In this document: piece by piece, positions 63,341 to 64,000 of the stretch | How positions within the stretch are numbered: the first letter of the stretch is position 1 | Layout of the letters: each line of letters begins with the position of its first letter | Assembly: GCF_035605935.1 (NCBI RefSeq) | Contig: NZ_DATNGK010000216.1 | Coordinates: forward strand, 1-64,000 | Length of the DNA: 64,000 nucleotides | Direction of reading: 5' to 3' | Source of the DNA: Actinocrinis sp035605935 | Lineage (GTDB): Bacteria; Actinomycetota; Actinomycetes; Streptomycetales; Catenulisporaceae | Translations under genes and position numbers: made by a program | The notes under the pieces: generated by a model | Database searches by the model: none | Told to the model about the DNA's origin: nothing | Seen by the model: the letters and a program-made list of their open reading frames with translations, nothing else

Positions 63341-63783
63341 GCGGTGCCCGACCGACCGGGCCCGGCTGCGCCGTGGACGAGCTGCGGCTGCCGCCGGGCC
63401 TCGCGGGCCTCGGCCCGCTCGCCGGCTTCGTCGCGAAGCTCGCCGACGCGGCGGGTCTGGGCGAGGCGCTCGCCTACCGATTGCGGCTCGCCGCCGACGA
63501 GCTGGTGACCAACGCGGTCTGCCACGGCCGAGCGCAACGGCCGATTCAGGTGTGCGGCGGCATCGACGGCGACCGGGTGTGGCTGCGGATCCGGGACGAG
63601 GGCCGGCGGTTCGACCCGAGGGCACACGTCGGGCGCCCGCTCGCGCCTGCCGCGTCGGGCACACGGGACGGCGATCCGGTCGGCGGCTTCGGCATCTTCC
63701 TGGCCATGCGCAGCGTCGACGAGTTCGATTATAAGTACATTGACGGTGCGAATCAGTGCACGCTGACGGTCTATCGAGACTGA
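63337..63783 (+). CDS. HATPase-domain anti-sigma kinase (RsbW/SpoIIAB-like)
   Basis: 148 residues from GTG 63337. N-box region LAADELVTNAVCHG, then VWLRIRDEGRRFDP (G1) and VGGFGIFLAMRSVDEF (G2). This is the histidine-kinase-like ATPase fold of anti-sigma kinases. It probably phosphorylates the STAS proteins of the same operon; the sigma factor it would control is not in the window. Confidence 0.88.
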   Translation: MSGARPTGPGCAVDELRLPPGLAGLGPLAGFVAKLADAAGLGEALAYRLRLAADELVTNAVCHGRAQRPIQVCGGIDGDRVWLRIRDEGRRFDPRAHVGRPLAPAASGTRDGDPVGGFGIFLAMRSVDEFDYKYIDGANQCTLTVYRD

Positions 63784-63813
63784 CCCCGCGCCGGAACTGA
63801 AATCGACGGATAC

Positions 63814-63849
63814 GAGATCGGGGGCGCCCCGCAGGGCGCCCCCGATCTC
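63814..63849. terminator. Strong hairpin after the STAS/HATPase operon
   Basis: A near-perfect GC-rich inverted repeat, GAGATCGGGGGCGCC and its complement, with a short loop. It lies between the HATPase stop and the converging gene on the minus strand, so it can stop both transcripts. Confidence 0.85.
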
Positions 63850-63863
63850 ACCGTGCTTATCCG

Positions 63864-64000
63864 TCAAGCGGCTACCGCGGGCTCCGGCTCGTTGTTCGCC
63901 GAGGCGACCAATTCGCGCAGGGTGCCGCCGTCGGAGAGCGCCTCACCGACCGAAAGCCGCACGCCGAGCGCGCGCTCAGCGCGGCGGCTGAGGTCCACCG
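63864..64000 (-). CDS. C-terminal part of a probable acyl carrier protein (partial)
   Basis: Forty-four codons at the window edge end with TGA. The residues LSRRAERALGVRLSVGEAL followed by SDGGTLRELV match the last helices of a phosphopantetheine-binding carrier protein (helix III after the Ser arm). The serine itself is outside the window. It may belong to a fatty-acid, PKS or NRPS locus beyond the right edge. Confidence 0.5.
   Translation of the reverse strand, partial: VDLSRRAERALGVRLSVGEALSDGGTLRELVASANNEPEPAVAA

Overview
The window is very GC-rich, with overlapping, translationally coupled genes. It carries families typical of filamentous actinomycetes: a StrR-type ParB-fold activator, a TrmB/LuxR-type regulator, STAS and HATPase partner-switch proteins, NRPS and P450 genes. 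I read it as chromosome of a Streptomyces- or Catenulispora-like actinomycete; the genus cannot be fixed from sequence alone. I found no rRNA, tRNA, CRISPR array or intact insertion sequence.

Region 1 (1-4.4 kb) is a scarred flank. It has a chimeric remnant (integrase N-terminus joined to a TfoX-like C-terminus), an SRPBCC/TfoX/HxlR operon, an ABC exporter reduced to its ATPase half, an arylamine N-acetyltransferase, and a 2OG-Fe(II)-oxygenase-like protein without its HxD metal motif.

Region 2 (4.5-31.6 kb, possibly to 32.9 kb) is the main discovery: a biosynthetic cluster of two divergent operons. The left operon (15520 to 4524, minus strand) encodes a MurA-like enolpyruvyltransferase, a TruD-like pseudouridine synthase, an aldehyde dehydrogenase, a 2OG-Fe(II) oxygenase, an MFS exporter, a C-A-T NRPS with a degenerate condensation motif, a luciferase-like monooxygenase and a flavin reductase. 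The right operon (15809 to 29880, plus strand) encodes a HisC-like aminotransferase, a 2OG-Fe(II) oxygenase, a P-loop kinase, a radical SAM enzyme, a tyrosine-phosphatase-like enzyme, a clavaminate-synthase-like hydroxylase, a class V PLP enzyme, two ATP-grasp ligases, an acyl-CoA-dehydrogenase-like flavoenzyme, a second phosphatase, a type II thioesterase and an O-carbamoyltransferase. The set of enolpyruvyltransferase, radical SAM, HisC-like aminotransferase, Fe(II)/2OG oxygenase, kinase and phosphatase is the nikkomycin/polyoxin-type logic for building a bicyclic octosyl nucleoside. The TruD homologue changes the nucleoside to pseudouridine, as in malayamycin and pseudouridimycin. I infer a carbamoylated, peptidyl C-nucleoside antibiotic pathway with more amino-acid machinery than the malayamycin-type core I know of. 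A 29-bp site of StrR type (9-N11-9) lies in the divergent promoter, and a StrR/NovG-type gene sits just past the right operon.

Region 3 (31-43.9 kb) is mixed: a small secreted peptide divergent from a TrmB/LuxR regulator, a large ATPase, a methyltransferase, a LysR regulator, a secreted beta-trefoil protein, a GH13 glucosidase beside a membrane-anchored solute-binding protein, and a fatty-acid desaturase.

Region 4 (55.3 to 44.0 kb, minus strand) is a second, unassigned biosynthetic operon. It has an SDR, a P-loop kinase, a GH3-family acyl-adenylating enzyme, two methyltransferases, an FAD enzyme, two unrecognised proteins, a LysR effector domain without DNA-binding domain, an alpha/beta hydrolase and a P450.

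Region 5 (55.5-63.8 kb, plus strand) is one operon combining two DJ-1/PfpI proteins, a ThDP enzyme, an AGE-family epimerase and GlgX with two STAS proteins and a HATPase. It ends at a strong hairpin, followed by the C-terminus of a probable acyl carrier protein on the minus strand.
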